A DNA stretch of 55,220 bases, from assembly GCA_016125155.1 (NCBI GenBank), contig WGMI01000029.1:1-55220 (forward strand), in the 5' to 3' direction. The DNA is from a bacterium. Its GTDB lineage: Bacteria; Bacteroidota; Bacteroidia; Flavobacteriales; Schleiferiaceae. The translations under genes were made by a program, and so were the position numbers. Every line of letters starts with the position of its first letter. Within the stretch, counting starts at the first letter, position 1. This document shows positions 7,973-16,754 of this stretch, piece by piece. The notes beneath the pieces are model-generated. The model made no database searches, was not told the origin of the DNA, and worked only from the letters and a program-made list of their open reading frames with translations.

Positions 7973-8042
7973 CAAAGAGGCGAAAAGTCGCGTCTTCGGG
8001 TGAATTTAATCCCTATTTCACACCCCCCGCATCCGATTCCCC

Positions 8043-8050
8043 TATTTTTG
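8043..8050 (+). promoter_or_regulatory. Bacteroidota -7 box (TATTTTTG) before serC
   Basis: TATTTTTG fits TANNTTTG and ends 15 bases before the serC ATG at 8066, which would give a very short leader. It suggests that serC, serA, the HAD-like gene and ftsE form their own transcription unit. Confidence 0.45.
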
Positions 8051-8065
8051 GCGCAATTCCAGACC

Positions 8066-9136
8066 ATGAAGATTCACAACTACTCCCCCGGTCCTTGCAT
8101 CCTACCCGCCGAAGTCTTTCAGAAGGCCTCTCAGGCCGTGCTCGACTTCGATCAGCTCGGGCTGAGCATCCTCGAAATCAGCCACCGGTCCAAAAATTTT
8201 ATCGCCGTAATGGAGCGCGCCATGGCGTTAACCAAGGAGTTGCTCGGTTTGCCCGAAGGTTATTCGGTCTTGTTCCTCGGTGGGGGCGCCAGTTTGCAGT
8301 TCTGCATGCTGCCCTACAACCTGATGAAGGCCGAGAACGGAAAGGCGGGTTACCTAGTCACGGGCACCTGGGCCAAAAACGCCTGGAAGGAGGCCAAGCA
8401 CTTTGGCTCCTCAGTGGCCGTAGCGAGCAGCGAAGACCAGAACTTTTCCTACATCCCCAAAGGGTTTGAATTCCCCGAAGGACTCGATTACTTCCACACC
8501 ACGAGCAACAACACCATTTTCGGTACCCAGATCAAGGCGTTTCCGAAATACAACGGGCTGAATGTGTGCGATATGTCCAGCGACATCTTCAGCCGACAAC
8601 TCGATTTTTCGCAGTTCGACCTCATCTATGCTGGAGCACAGAAAAACATGGGGCCCGCTGGGGTTACGGCGGTGATTGTACGAGACGAAATCCTCGGAAA
8701 ATCGGGCCGTCCTATTCCGAGCATGCTCGACTATGCCATCCACATCGACAAAGAATCGATGTACAACACCCCCCCGGTCTATGCGGTCTACGTCACCATG
8801 CTCACCCTCGAATGGCTGCAGCGCAATGGAGGTGTAGCCTGGATTGAAGGCATCAATCGTCGAAAAGCGGATTTGCTCTATGCCGAAATCGACCGCAATC
8901 CTTTGTTCGTAGGTACGGCGGCGGTCGAGGACCGTTCCGACATGAACGCCTGCTTTTTGCTCGTCGATCCCGCTCAGGAAGCACGCTTTGACGCGGCTTG
9001 GAAAGCAGCCGGCATCAGCGGCTTGCCCGGACACCGATCGGTGGGCGGCTATCGCGCCAGCATGTACAATGCCCTTTCGCTCGAAAGCGTTCAGGTATTG
9101 GTCGACGTGATGAAGGAATTCGAACGCACCGCTTAA
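8066..9136 (+). CDS. serC: Phosphoserine aminotransferase SerC
   Basis: PLP enzyme converting 3-phosphohydroxypyruvate and glutamate to phosphoserine and 2-oxoglutarate; second step of serine synthesis, and a similar step in pyridoxal phosphate synthesis. The ATG at 8066 gives 356 residues starting MKIHNYSPGPCILP. Visible blocks: ISHRSKNF near residue 40, LFLGGGASLQF, the internal-aldimine lysine in YAGAQKNMGPAG, and the C-terminal GLPGHRSVGGYRASMYN that binds the phosphate. The upstream in-frame ATG at 8000 would add 22 residues that run through the probable promoter, so it was rejected. serA follows after 11 bases, consistent with an operon. Confidence 0.96.
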   Translation: MKIHNYSPGPCILPAEVFQKASQAVLDFDQLGLSILEISHRSKNFIAVMERAMALTKELLGLPEGYSVLFLGGGASLQFCMLPYNLMKAENGKAGYLVTGTWAKNAWKEAKHFGSSVAVASSEDQNFSYIPKGFEFPEGLDYFHTTSNNTIFGTQIKAFPKYNGLNVCDMSSDIFSRQLDFSQFDLIYAGAQKNMGPAGVTAVIVRDEILGKSGRPIPSMLDYAIHIDKESMYNTPPVYAVYVTMLTLEWLQRNGGVAWIEGINRRKADLLYAEIDRNPLFVGTAAVEDRSDMNACFLLVDPAQEARFDAAWKAAGISGLPGHRSVGGYRASMYNALSLESVQVLVDVMKEFERTA

Positions 9137-9147
9137 CTCCCCCTTGT

Positions 9148-10119
9148 ATGATCCGCATTTTGGCCAACGACGGCATAGAAGAATCCGGCAAAAAGGCCCT
9201 TGCCTCGGCAGGGATTGAACTCGTAGATGCCCGGGTAGCCCAAGATCAACTGGCAGACTACCTTCGCACCGAAGGCATTTCGGGTTTGCTGGTGCGCAGT
9301 GCCACCCAGGTGCGCAAAGAGCTCATCGACGCTTGTCCCGGGCTCAAACTGATTGGCCGGGGGGGTGTAGGCATGGACAACATCGATGTCGAATACGCGC
9401 GCTCCAAAGGGCTGCACGTCGTCAATACCCCAGCCGCCTCTTCCGATTCGGTGGCCGAATTGGTCCTCGCCCATCTCTTCGGTCTGATTCGCTTTTTGCC
9501 CCAAAGCAATCGGGAAATGCCCTTGAGCGGAGAGACCCATTTCAAAGAACTGAAAAAAGCCTATGCCGCCGGCATCGAGGCTAAAGGCAAAACCCTCGGC
9601 ATTGTCGGTTTTGGGAGAATTGGAAAGGCCCTCGGCGCACGCGCTGTAGGACTCGGCATGAACGTGCGGGTCGCGGAGCGCCGTCCGGGCGAAAAACACG
9701 AAGTGACGTGGACCCTCGGCAATGGCCAAGTCATCCCTCTGCAGTTTGTGTCCGAACCCCTGGAAGCCGTATTGGCCGAAAGCGATTTTGTGAGTGTGCA
9801 CGTACCCGGAGGGGGCGATAAGCCCTTGATCGGAGCGGCCGAACTCGGGGCGATGAAACGCGGGGCCATCTTGATCAATGCGGCCCGGGGTGGGGTGGTC
9901 GACGAAGTGGCCCTGCTCGCCGCCCTCGACTCCGGACAGTTGTCTGGGGCCGCACTCGATGTTTTCGTCAACGAACCCGAACCCGCGGTGCAGGTGTTGA
10001 TGCACGATAAAATCAGCCTGAGTCCCCACATCGGTGCCAGTACGGCCGAGGCCCAAGAGCGCATTGGAAGCGAACTGGCGGGGTTGGTGATCGAAGCCCT
10101 CGGAACGGTTCGGGCATGA
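9148..10119 (+). CDS. serA: D-3-phosphoglycerate dehydrogenase SerA (short form)
   Basis: First enzyme of serine synthesis, oxidising 3-phosphoglycerate with NAD. 323 residues: substrate domain, then a Rossmann domain with LGIVGFGRIGKALGARA (about 148-164), the catalytic Arg in NAARGGVVDE, Glu in NEPEPA and His in LSPHIGAST. It lacks the C-terminal ACT/ASB domains of the E. coli enzyme, so serine feedback through an ACT domain is not expected; this short form is usual in Bacteroidota next to serC. A related 2-hydroxyacid dehydrogenase is the alternative, but the serC linkage favours SerA. The stop overlaps the next start as ATGA. Confidence 0.9.
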   Translation: MIRILANDGIEESGKKALASAGIELVDARVAQDQLADYLRTEGISGLLVRSATQVRKELIDACPGLKLIGRGGVGMDNIDVEYARSKGLHVVNTPAASSDSVAELVLAHLFGLIRFLPQSNREMPLSGETHFKELKKAYAAGIEAKGKTLGIVGFGRIGKALGARAVGLGMNVRVAERRPGEKHEVTWTLGNGQVIPLQFVSEPLEAVLAESDFVSVHVPGGGDKPLIGAAELGAMKRGAILINAARGGVVDEVALLAALDSGQLSGAALDVFVNEPEPAVQVLMHDKISLSPHIGASTAEAQERIGSELAGLVIEALGTVRA

Positions 10120-10563
10120 GTGTAGAAAATGGCATGCCGGACAACCGCTTACAGCAGACTACGGATGCCGAGGGGCGTGCGTCTAGCCCGTTGTTGCCCC
10201 CCCATATCAAAAACTATCTGATCGATATAGACGGCACCATCACCGAAGATGTGCCCAACGAGGAGCCCGGGCGCATGGCGACCTGCCTTCCTTTTCCCGA
10301 TGCGCTCGAAACGCTGAACAAGTGGTATGCGGAAGGGCATATCATCACCTTTTTTACCAGCCGTACCGAAGCTCATCGCAAGGTGACCGAAACCTGGCTC
10401 TCGGCCCATGGCTTTCGGTATCACGGGTTGCTGATGGGAAAACCCCGGGGGGGGGAATTACCACTGGATCGACAACCACTTGGTCAAAGCCACCCGTTTT
10501 CAGGGTAAATTCACCGATTTGGTGCTCAAATCGCACGAAATCGAAGTGTTTAAAACGGATTAG
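10116..10563 (+). pseudogene. HAD-like phosphatase, frame broken at a run of nine G
   Basis: The first reading frame starts ATG 10116 (ATGA overlap with serA) and carries the HAD motif I as LIDIDGTITEDVP (Asp37, Asp39) and the motif II Ser in FFTSRTEAHRK. At 10447-10455 there are nine consecutive G; beyond them the frame turns into nonsense and stops at 10508. Reading eight G instead restores GKPRGGNYHWIDNHLVKATR and runs to the TAG at 10561, three bases before ftsE, for a normal product of about 148 residues. Such small HAD-like proteins beside ftsE are common in Bacteroidota and are often mislabelled phosphoheptose isomerase. The lesion may be a sequencing error, slippage during growth, or true mutation. 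Confidence 0.8.
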
Positions 10564-10566
10564 GAC

Positions 10567-11250
10567 ATGGCCGAAGCGCTCTTGTACTTATCGGGTGCGC
10601 AGATTGTTCAGGGCGATAATGCCGTGCTGAGCGAGGTTGATCTACGCCTGATGCCCGGAGAATTCGTGTACCTGATCGGCTCCACAGGCAGCGGGAAGAG
10701 CTCTTTGCTCAAAACGCTCTACGCCGACCTTCCGCTCACGCAAGGGCTGGGAGAAGTGGCGGGTTTTGCCCTGCTCGGACTCAAAGAAGCGGACATTCCT
10801 TTTTTGCGCCGCAAACTGGGCATCGTGTTTCAGGACCTGCAATTGCTCATCGACCGAAGCGTTGGAGACAACCTCGAATTCGTTCTGAGGGCCACGGCCT
10901 GGACCGATGCAACGGCCATCTGGGCGCGCATTTCCGAAGTGCTGGCCAAGGTGGGCATGGGGGGTAGAGAGGGCAAAATGCCCCACGAACTCTCGGGGGG
11001 AGAACAACAGCGCGTCGCGATTGCTCGGGCCTTGCTCAACGACCCGCCCCTGATGCTGGCTGACGAACCTACGGGCAATCTCGATCCGGTTACGTCTGAG
11101 GAGATTATGCTGTTGCTCCGAAAAATTGCCTCAGAAGGCAAAGCGGTGTTGATGGCGACCCACGACTATCCGCTGATTCTCAAGTTTCCGGCCCGCACTT
11201 TAAAATGCGAATCCGGGCGGGTTTTTGAAACGGTTCAGCGCACCTTGTGA
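10567..11250 (+). CDS. ftsE: Cell division ABC transporter ATP-binding protein FtsE
   Basis: 227 residues. Walker A GSTGSGKSS (Lys44), ABC signature LSGGEQQRVAIARAL, Walker B LMLADEPTGNLDP and switch His in MATHDY. FtsE pairs with the membrane protein FtsX to activate peptidoglycan hydrolases at the division septum. ftsX is not adjacent here; in Bacteroidota the two are often apart. The short length and single domain fit FtsE; another LolD/MacB-type ATPase is less likely given the HAD-like neighbour. It starts three bases after the restored stop of the HAD-like gene, so the broken frame would not stop its translation. Confidence 0.88.
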   Translation: MAEALLYLSGAQIVQGDNAVLSEVDLRLMPGEFVYLIGSTGSGKSSLLKTLYADLPLTQGLGEVAGFALLGLKEADIPFLRRKLGIVFQDLQLLIDRSVGDNLEFVLRATAWTDATAIWARISEVLAKVGMGGREGKMPHELSGGEQQRVAIARALLNDPPLMLADEPTGNLDPVTSEEIMLLLRKIASEGKAVLMATHDYPLILKFPARTLKCESGRVFETVQRTL

Positions 11251-11261
11251 AGGCGATCGAC

Positions 11262-11768
11262 TCAGCGCAACAGTTTGACAAACAAACCACCGCCCCCGTC
11301 TTCTTCGGGGATACCACAATCTTCGCACACCCGGTCTTCGCCCTGGCGCACATAGGCTACGACATCGTATTGTTCACAGTTTTCTTCGAGCACGTAATTG
11401 GCATATTGAAAACGCAGGGTATCGCCCGTCTCAAGGACAAAGGCCATTTGACCCTCCCCCGCATACTCCGGAAAAAGGGTAACCGCTACATGAGGCTGGG
11501 GCGCCAAGCCCGGCTCTACTTCAAACTCCACTGGCACTTGCAAACCATTGGTCTCGAGAAACACCTTGAGCTCGTCCGGATCGTATTTTGCCAGCGTGCC
11601 GAACCACAGATCTTGCCCGAGCGCATTGCGCAGTTGGAAAAAAGTGGGCTTTGGAGGGAGGGTATTCAAGCTGGAGCACTGATCGCAGGAAGGGCTGACC
11701 ACCAGTGCCAATGCCGCCGTTGCGGTAGCGAAAAGGGTCTTTGCCCGTTGGGAAACCGTGTACCCCAT
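11262..11768 (-). CDS. Hypothetical exported protein, likely lipoprotein
   Basis: 168 residues from the ATG at 11768. The N-terminus MGYTVSQRAKTLFATATAAL continues into a hydrophobic stretch ending SPSCDQCSS; Cys28 could be lipidated although the lipobox is poor. The mature domain includes a segment rich in acidic residues and several Cys (ENCEQYDV, CEDCGIPEEDG), then a Gly run and a LFVKLLR end. No family recognised. Longer in-frame starts overlap the divergent glycosyltransferase and are rejected. A TAATTTTG box lies 35 bases upstream. Its 3' end converges with ftsE, 11 bases away. Confidence 0.65.
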   Translation of the reverse strand: MGYTVSQRAKTLFATATAALALVVSPSCDQCSSLNTLPPKPTFFQLRNALGQDLWFGTLAKYDPDELKVFLETNGLQVPVEFEVEPGLAPQPHVAVTLFPEYAGEGQMAFVLETGDTLRFQYANYVLEENCEQYDVVAYVRQGEDRVCEDCGIPEEDGGGGLFVKLLR

Positions 11769-11803
11769 GTTCAGGAAGTGTGTAGATTGTATTGAGAACT
11801 TTA

Positions 11804-11811
11804 CAAAATTA
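11804..11811 (-). promoter_or_regulatory. Bacteroidota -7 box (TAATTTTG) before the 11768 lipoprotein
   Basis: On the minus strand TAATTTTG matches TANNTTTG and ends 35 bases before the ATG at 11768. It lies in the 68-base divergent spacer shared with the glycosyltransferase gene. Confidence 0.45.
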
Positions 11812-11836
11812 ATGGAATATTTCGGCCCATCCCACC

Positions 11837-12751
11837 ATGATTTCGATTCTGATTGCTGCATACAATAATCGGTTGATGCCTTTGGTTCGCTCGCTGCACG
11901 AGCAGGCTTCTCGTTTGGCACTTGACTTTGAGATCCGCATCCACGAAAACGGTCAAGACCCAGAATGCGAGCGGGAAAACCGCGAACTCGAGCGCCTTCC
12001 CAAGGTCTTTATCGACTTCAGAAAGTCAGCGCCCAATCGGGCTTCCAGCCGCAACTGGTTGGCATCTCAGGCTCAGGGCCGCTATTTGCTCTTTTTGGAC
12101 GGAGACTCTTTCCCAACTGGGGATCGATTTATCGAACAGTATGTGCAAGCGCTCGACCCCAAGACCGTCTTGGTTGGAGGGACAGCTTATCGGGCCCAAC
12201 CTCCTGATTTGGATCGAAAATTGAGGTGGGTGTACGGAACCCAACGCGAAGTGCGCTCCGCCTCCGAACGCAACCGCAATCCCTACAGTTCGTTTTCGTC
12301 TTTCAATTTTGTCTTGCCCGCAGAGCTCAAAGAAGCCGCGCGCTTCGATGAATCCATCCAAGGGTACGGCCACGAAGACACCATGTTGGGTTATTCGCTC
12401 AAACACCGCTGTATCCGCGTGGTTCATATCGACAATCCGATGTACCACGACGGACTGGACCCCAACAACACTTTTGTTCAAAAGAGCCTTGAGGCCGTAG
12501 CCAACCTCAAAAGGCTGATCGATCAGGGCCGAATCGACGAAGAGGTGACGCTCTATCGTTGGATGACACGGGTGGAACGCTCTGGGACCCGGAGCGCGTT
12601 CATTGCACTGTGGCGTCAGACCCGTCCGTGGATGGAGCGCACACTGGGCTCAGGCAGGGGTACGCTGGTGCTGTTTGACTTGCTGCGGCTGGGCGCCTTA
12701 CTCGAAAAGCGGGCCCAATCGGGGAGTACACCGATGAAAAAACCACTGTAG
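11837..12751 (+). CDS. Glycosyltransferase family 2 protein
   Basis: 304 residues with a GT-A fold: N-terminal ISILIAAYNN nucleotide-binding strand, a metal-binding DxD-type motif in LLFLDGDSFP (near residue 95) and the acceptor-site block GYGHEDTMLGYSLKH (about 177-191), typical of family 2 enzymes that add sugars to surface polysaccharide. No membrane segments, so it acts in the cytoplasm, probably on a lipid-linked acceptor. Sugar donor and product are unknown. It is divergent from a lipoprotein gene and is not part of the sugar-nucleotide operon at 45 kb. The ATG at 11837 directly precedes the first conserved strand. Confidence 0.88.
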   Translation: MISILIAAYNNRLMPLVRSLHEQASRLALDFEIRIHENGQDPECERENRELERLPKVFIDFRKSAPNRASSRNWLASQAQGRYLLFLDGDSFPTGDRFIEQYVQALDPKTVLVGGTAYRAQPPDLDRKLRWVYGTQREVRSASERNRNPYSSFSSFNFVLPAELKEAARFDESIQGYGHEDTMLGYSLKHRCIRVVHIDNPMYHDGLDPNNTFVQKSLEAVANLKRLIDQGRIDEEVTLYRWMTRVERSGTRSAFIALWRQTRPWMERTLGSGRGTLVLFDLLRLGALLEKRAQSGSTPMKKPL

Positions 12752-12790
12752 CAAGAATGTAGCCAATGGGCTGATGCGGGGCCGTAGCAC

Positions 12791-12817
12791 AAAAAAACCG
12801 CAGCCGGGGCTGCGGTT
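12791..12817 (-). terminator. Rho-independent terminator after the LytTR regulator
   Basis: A perfect inverted repeat AACCGCAGCC / GGCTGCGGTT (12796-12817, tight two-base loop) is flanked on the left by seven A. On the minus strand this reads as a GC-rich hairpin followed by a T-run, as expected about 120 bases after the stop of the response-regulator gene. In the plus direction there is no T-run, so it is oriented for the minus strand. Confidence 0.8.
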
Positions 12818-12940
12818 CACGGATTGAAACCTAACAACTAACCTTACGAGAAATCCGATGGGTAAAACAAGGAGAAATAAATTGGATTTCCAAACTTTCT
12901 GTTAAAATTTAACTTTTCCCATCGATTCGCACAAGGTCGA

Positions 12941-13699
12941 TTACATCCCTTTGATCATCTTGAGCAATTGCTCTTTTTTGCGGTTGGCCACGGGAATGCG
13001 CGATCCATCCTCCATGACCATATAACCCCCATCAGAAGGCACATAGCGCTTGACATAGTTCATATTGATCAGATGGCTCTTGTGGATGCGTTCAAAATTG
13101 AATCCACTCAGCATCAGGTCATATTCCTTCAAGGTGCGGCTGGCCAAAATCGGCTTGGCGTCCTTGAGGTGGAAATAGGTGTAGTTCGAACTCGATTCGC
13201 ATCGAATGATGTCGCTCACCTTCAAGATGTGCAGCCCGTCGTAGGTCGGAACGACAATGCGCTTGGGCCCCTCGCCCCCTGAGCGCATATTTTCCATCAA
13301 CACGCTCAAACCACCTCGTCCCCCCGCTCCGCGGCGCTCTTCGTATTTGCGCACGGCTTTGACCAAATCTTCGGGATCTACGGGTTTGAGCAGATAATCC
13401 AATGCGCTGAATTTAATGGCGCGCAGAGCAAACTCATCGTGGGCGGTCAAAAAGATTACCTCGGGGCGTACGTCCTCTTCTCGCGACTCGAGTTTCTCGA
13501 GCAGTTCAAATCCCGTTTCGCCCGCTAAATTGATGTCGAGAAACAACAAATCAGGGGTATTCTCATCGATGGATACCAAAGCCTCGGCTACGCCCCCGGC
13601 TTCTCCCACAACTTCGACTTCGGGAACGAACAGTTTCAGTTTACCGATCAGTCCTTCGCGGGCGGAGGGTTCGTCGTCGATGAGCAGGGCTCGAATCAT
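12941..13699 (-). CDS. LytTR-family response regulator
   Basis: 252 residues. Receiver domain: acidic pair Asp8-Asp9 in LLIDDEPSAREGL, phospho-acceptor Asp55 in LLFLDINLAGE, conserved Lys in DYLLKPVDPEDLV near 105. The C-terminal LytTR DNA-binding domain (about 150-250) has the usual IIRCESSSNYTYFHL, RTLKEYD and FERIHKSHLINMNYVKRY blocks. It is expected to be phosphorylated by the propeller histidine kinase encoded just upstream on the same strand, 131 bases away. A TATCTTTG box 35 bases before the start suggests it also has its own promoter. Target genes are unknown; the outer-membrane pair starting at 16755 is divergent from the kinase and is a natural candidate. Confidence 0.93.
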   Translation of the reverse strand: MIRALLIDDEPSAREGLIGKLKLFVPEVEVVGEAGGVAEALVSIDENTPDLLFLDINLAGETGFELLEKLESREEDVRPEVIFLTAHDEFALRAIKFSALDYLLKPVDPEDLVKAVRKYEERRGAGGRGGLSVLMENMRSGGEGPKRIVVPTYDGLHILKVSDIIRCESSSNYTYFHLKDAKPILASRTLKEYDLMLSGFNFERIHKSHLINMNYVKRYVPSDGGYMVMEDGSRIPVANRKKEQLLKMIKGM

Positions 13700-13734
13700 G
13701 ATGAATTGAAATATGGGGTTGAATCAAAGATATC

Positions 13735-13742
13735 GGCTTTTA
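13735..13742 (-). promoter_or_regulatory. Bacteroidota -7 box (TATCTTTG) before the LytTR regulator
   Basis: TATCTTTG on the minus strand fits TANNTTTG and lies 35 bases before the ATG at 13699, inside the 131-base gap after the kinase gene. It suggests regulator transcription independent of the kinase. Confidence 0.45.
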
Positions 13743-13830
13743 CTACCCGAGCCGCTTCCGGCTTGCCTCTGGGGGTCCAACCTGCGCCATTCGCGGTTTT
13801 GGATTATGCAGCGCGCCAAAACGCCCGGAT

Positions 13831-16659
13831 TTAAGCTTCCGTTTCGACCAGGGGCAGCGATATATGCACCCGGGTTCCGAGTGCCTGACCTGCATCGTCT
13901 ATTTTGTCTTCAATCTCGATGCGAACGTCGATCCCGTAGGCCTTGCGCAACAATTCCAACCGGCGCTCGGTAATGCCCATTCCCTTGCTGGTTTTGGTAA
14001 GCCCTAGGCGCTCGTTCATGGCGCGGGCCGCCGCCCTTCCCACCCCGCTATCATCGACAACCACCTTGAGCAAATGGCCCTCTACCGAAAAACGAACCGC
14101 GATTTTACCCTTGCCCTGAAGCGGTTTGAGCCCGTGCTTGACCGCATTCTCGACGTAGGGCTGAATGACCATGGGGGGCACCTGGAGCGCATCGACCCAT
14201 TCTTCTGGGCATTCGATGGAGAACTCGAGGATTTCTCCGGTGCGCAAGCGCTCGAGTTCCAGATAGCTGCGAAGCACCTGTAGTTCGGTCGAGAGCGGGA
14301 TGAAACTCTCGTGAGAGGAATCGAGGGTGGCCCGCATGAGGCGCGCAAACGAACTCAAATAGCGCGTGGCCTGAGCCGGGTCGTTTCGAAAAATAAAGGC
14401 CGAAATCGAATCGAGAGCGTTGAAGATAAAATGGGGATTCATTTGCAATCGGAGTGCTGTCGATTCCAAAGAAATCAGCTCGCGTTCCATGCGAGATCGC
14501 TCTCGGACCTTGTCGATGCGCAGTTTGACCAATTGGGCGGCCATCAACCCCAACCCCAGTGACACCAAACCAATAAACCACCAGCGTTGCCAAAGCGGCG
14601 GAACCACGGTGAATGCCAATTCCAAAGGCTCGGAAATCCGCCCTGTTCCATTTTCGATCCGCCACATTTTGAGCCGGTAACGTCCTGCTTCCAAGGTGGG
14701 AAAGAGCGCTTCGGCACCTTCCGATTGTACTTTTTGCGTGCTTCCTGAACGACTCAATTCAAATCGGTAGTTCCAACGACCTGGATTGCTGCCGGGGCCA
14801 TCGCCCAGCCCAATTCGGATATAACTCGAGTGATACGGCAAGCTAAAGGGTTCGATGACAAGCTCAAATCCTTTACCACTCAAGGCGTTCTTCAGTCCTA
14901 CCGCCGTTTCGAACGAACTCAGCACTGGCGGTGGCACGGGGGGAGGCGGATTCCATCGAAACTCCTGAATGCGGCCTTCAGCGAACATCCACAACCGGTC
15001 GCTGCTCAGTCCGAGTTGCACCCCATCGGGGGTGTTGAGTTCGTAATCGGTACCTGGCAAAAACACCAACATGGCCTCGAACCGACCCTCGGTTGTGAGC
15101 GTACCCATCAGCAGCGCGTATTCGAACAACAAGGCCATTCGGCCCTCGCTGTCCGAGGTGAGCGCTAAGAGGCGACCTTGATCGGCACGAAGAATAGAGC
15201 GTTCCCACTTGCCCTGATTCCAGCGATGCGCTGTACCCGCGGCAGAACATCCCCACAGACGCCCCTTGCTGTCTCGGCCAAAACCCACTCCCTCGAAAGA
15301 ACCCGCTTCGGTTTCCATGGTGCGCAGGGTTCCGCGCTCTAAAACCACCAACTCCGAAGCGAATGAAAGCCCGTATAAAGACCCATCGGTGTCGAGTTCG
15401 ATGTCGCGCAAACCGGGTCCTTCAATTTTCTGGGCCTTTCCGGAAACGGCCCGGTACAGCCCGTCGACACCCGCCACCCAGACCCCGTTCTGATCGACCT
15501 CCATATCGAAAGCAAAGTCCAAACTCGGGGGATCGAGCAACGGGAGCAAGGACCCGAATTTGCCCGAATACACCCCTGTTTCCGTAGCCACCCATAATCT
15601 CTCGTTTCGCTCGAAGGACTTGAGCACCAATCCCATTCCCGGTTTCGACACTTCGGTCAAACCCTGCTTAATCGGACTCCAACGCCATACCCCATCGACC
15701 CCGTTGAGGTTGAACCCCCCGGGGTCCGCGCTAAGTCCCGATACCTTTATGGAAGGCAACCATTGGACGTGTCGGCTGCGCGCCGCAGAGCGAACCTCGA
15801 GCCGCCCCAATCCCCCGAGGAGGACTTCGTCCTCGCTTGCAGAGAAACTCCGCACCCATTCAAACGAGCCCTTTCCCATGGCTTCGACGACGCGTGCTTC
15901 TGAGTCGATGCGAAATAGGCTATCACGGGTCAAAACACAATACCAAGAAGCGGTTTCTTTGATGAAAAGGACTCCCGTAACCGGGAAATGTTTTCGGGCA
16001 TTTCGGGTGACCACCGTCACCCCGCTGCCATCGGCATAGGCGTACGACGATTTACTGACCGAAGCGAGCGCCAGGACCGGCGCGGACTGAAGACGTATCA
16101 GGGTAGTGTCCGAGTATTGCCACAAACCCGTATTGCTGCCCCAAACCACGGATCCACGGGATAGCCCTACCAGTCCAGTATAACGAGCTTGCTCCTCCCG
16201 AACCCGTTTTAGGCCGTTCAGGGCTGTCCAGGGTCCTATGCCCCATCCATCGGCAGCCACCCACACGGTGTCGTTCAATGGCGAAGTACATAACAATGGG
16301 AATCCAGGGGCCTCTAATAAGGTGCGCTGCACTGGAGGATAGGGTCGATACAGGTGCAGCCCCACGTCGCTTGAGATCGCCAAAAGACTGTCTTCCAGCA
16401 AGTCTATAGAACTAATAACCCCTTTCACCAATCCATTGACAGGGCGAACCGTGGATCCGTTCCACGAAAACAAACCTTCGCCCTCGGTACCCAGCCACAA
16501 AGTGCCCATGGGATCGCGTTCAACAGCCAAGATGGGGCTCAGAGGCAAACCATCGGCCCGATCGAAACTCCGGGACGACCAGGGCAAGGGCTCAACTTGA
16601 AGAGTGATTGTTGCAGGAGTCTGGGCTCCCAAAGACGCGGAAATCAACACCGTGTACAA
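13831..16659 (-). CDS. Sensor histidine kinase with two-component regulator propeller
   Basis: About 942 residues. The start is uncertain: no ATG precedes the signal-like segment. TTG at 16659 is used here (MYTVLISASLGAQ); CTG at 16677 would give a longer signal peptide. The open frame extends to 17223 but there lacks coding character and overlaps the divergent gene. Periplasmic part: Reg_prop repeats (for example DPMGTLWLGTEGEGLFSW), then a Y_Y_Y-type beta domain around 620-685. One membrane helix at about 690-711, a short coiled coil, then a LytS/YehU-type kinase core with NPHFIFNALDSI (His about 743) and an ATPase domain (YVENAVKHGLKP, DDSGVGRA). Partner: the LytTR regulator downstream. 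It resembles hybrid polysaccharide sensors but has no fused regulator domain; the ligand is unknown. Confidence 0.85.
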   Translation of the reverse strand: MYTVLISASLGAQTPATITLQVEPLPWSSRSFDRADGLPLSPILAVERDPMGTLWLGTEGEGLFSWNGSTVRPVNGLVKGVISSIDLLEDSLLAISSDVGLHLYRPYPPVQRTLLEAPGFPLLCTSPLNDTVWVAADGWGIGPWTALNGLKRVREEQARYTGLVGLSRGSVVWGSNTGLWQYSDTTLIRLQSAPVLALASVSKSSYAYADGSGVTVVTRNARKHFPVTGVLFIKETASWYCVLTRDSLFRIDSEARVVEAMGKGSFEWVRSFSASEDEVLLGGLGRLEVRSAARSRHVQWLPSIKVSGLSADPGGFNLNGVDGVWRWSPIKQGLTEVSKPGMGLVLKSFERNERLWVATETGVYSGKFGSLLPLLDPPSLDFAFDMEVDQNGVWVAGVDGLYRAVSGKAQKIEGPGLRDIELDTDGSLYGLSFASELVVLERGTLRTMETEAGSFEGVGFGRDSKGRLWGCSAAGTAHRWNQGKWERSILRADQGRLLALTSDSEGRMALLFEYALLMGTLTTEGRFEAMLVFLPGTDYELNTPDGVQLGLSSDRLWMFAEGRIQEFRWNPPPPVPPPVLSSFETAVGLKNALSGKGFELVIEPFSLPYHSSYIRIGLGDGPGSNPGRWNYRFELSRSGSTQKVQSEGAEALFPTLEAGRYRLKMWRIENGTGRISEPLELAFTVVPPLWQRWWFIGLVSLGLGLMAAQLVKLRIDKVRERSRMERELISLESTALRLQMNPHFIFNALDSISAFIFRNDPAQATRYLSSFARLMRATLDSSHESFIPLSTELQVLRSYLELERLRTGEILEFSIECPEEWVDALQVPPMVIQPYVENAVKHGLKPLQGKGKIAVRFSVEGHLLKVVVDDSGVGRAAARAMNERLGLTKTSKGMGITERRLELLRKAYGIDVRIEIEDKIDDAGQALGTRVHISLPLVETEA

Positions 16660-16754
16660 CCATCCCGGCGCGAACAGCGGATTCCGAAGCCATTTGGTGG
16701 AAAAGTCTGCCGCACAACCTTTCTTTTCTATAAGACTATTCGCACATTTGCGAC

